A stretch of DNA of 7,025 bases. Source: Spirosoma sp. (GTDB taxonomy: Bacteria; Bacteroidota; Bacteroidia; Cytophagales; Spirosomataceae). Within the stretch, counting starts at the first letter, position 1. Each line of letters begins with the position of its first letter. Positions 6,665 through 7,025 of this stretch are shown one piece after another. The DNA lies in the NCBI GenBank assembly GCA_025351545.1, contig JANXVQ010000890.1, forward strand, positions 1 to 7,025. The letters run 5' to 3'. Position numbers and translations under genes: made by a program. Below the pieces are notes generated by a model. It worked only from the letters and a program-made list of their open reading frames with translations, searched no databases and was not told the origin of the DNA.

Positions 6665-7025
6665 AAGCGTAAAACCAGATCATAAGTCGCATTAGCCAGC
6701 CGGTAATCAGGCCGCCATATACGCCTGGTACGTGACTCAATACCGCCAGCAGTACACCAACGGGAGCTAAGGCTGGATAAAAGATCGACGCGACAGCCGG
6801 AGCGGTTGACACTCCGCCAATATTGGCCTGACTGCCAACGGCTACAAAAAGTAGGGCGCTTTAATGACGCGGGCCGTAATAAGCATGAACGTAGGCCTGA
6901 TAGACCGCATGTCGGCGGTGGCGGTCAGCAATACCAAAGCCGCTGGCAGCAGATAATTCGTTGAAACTTTGTAACACCAGAAATATGCCAAGTATAATGG
7001 CATCACTGGTGATAAGCGATTCGTG
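6663..7025 (-). pseudogene. Degenerate DUF819 (YjcL-like) membrane protein gene, continues past right edge
   Basis: Three pieces of a DUF819 integral membrane protein are readable on the - strand. The first (about 7025-6960) reads HESLITSDAIILGIFLVL, the start of the first membrane helix. The second, in another frame (about 6961-6848), reads TNYLLPAALVLLT and ends with ARVIKAPYF. The third, back in the first frame (about 6848-6663), reads FVAVGSQANIGGVSTAPAV, continues through ALAPVGVLLAVL and ends in WLMRLMIWFYA and a stop. Family members have about 400 residues; here about 120 codons join the N-terminal helix to the C-terminus, so large internal parts are missing. Pieces two and three are split by what looks like one lost base in the five-A run at 6846-6850; a sixth A would restore a continuous FFVAVGSQ. 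In the first frame a TAA lies at 6863-6861. The family's function is unproven, though membrane transport is often suggested. The start codon lies beyond the window. Confidence 0.82.

Noticed and set aside
6846..6850. Frameshift in the DUF819 gene as only a sequencing error
   Set aside because: An error here is possible, but correcting it still leaves most of the protein missing and a second frame change near 6960, so the gene would remain broken.
1..7025. CRISPR arrays, tRNA or rRNA genes, insertion sequences, phage attachment sites
   Set aside because: No regularly spaced repeats, transposase frames, cloverleaf candidates or conserved rRNA stretches were seen.

Overview
The window looks like chromosomal DNA from a member of the Bacteroidota, most probably the Cytophagales (Spirosoma-like). 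The reasons are moderate GC content, weak or absent Shine-Dalgarno sequences, two matches to the Bacteroidota -7 promoter element TAnnTTTG, and protein sequences typical of that group. The genus is inferred from general resemblance only; no database search was possible.

Left part (1-4532, + strand): a compact four-gene cluster. It begins inside a MarR-family repressor gene whose 5' end lies outside the window. One base later comes an outer-membrane efflux protein (TolC family), then a periplasmic adaptor (HlyD/EmrA family), then a 14-helix drug:proton antiporter (DHA2/EmrB family). Together they encode a complete tripartite multidrug efflux pump with its probable local regulator. A large imperfect hairpin fills the gap between the adaptor and antiporter genes. 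A strong rho-independent-type terminator at 4572-4604 follows the antiporter gene.

Middle part (4674-6532, - strand): a pair facing the pump cluster. An AraC-family regulator (6481 to 5552) lies upstream of a short-chain dehydrogenase/reductase (SDR; 5450 to 4674). Each has its own TAnnTTTG element. The 101-bp gap between them carries a direct repeat of two 16-bp sites, 21 bp apart centre to centre and placed where the -33 box of the SDR promoter should be. That is the geometry of a tandem AraC-type activator site, so the regulator probably switches on the SDR gene next to it.

Right part (6630-7025, - strand): the remains of a DUF819 (YjcL-like) membrane-protein gene, reduced to roughly a third of family length by internal deletions and a single-base frameshift, and running off the right edge. 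Its stop codon lies inside a 16-bp hairpin.

Nothing here is a clearly new system. The most informative unexplained elements are the tandem operator, the intercistronic hairpin and the decaying DUF819 gene.
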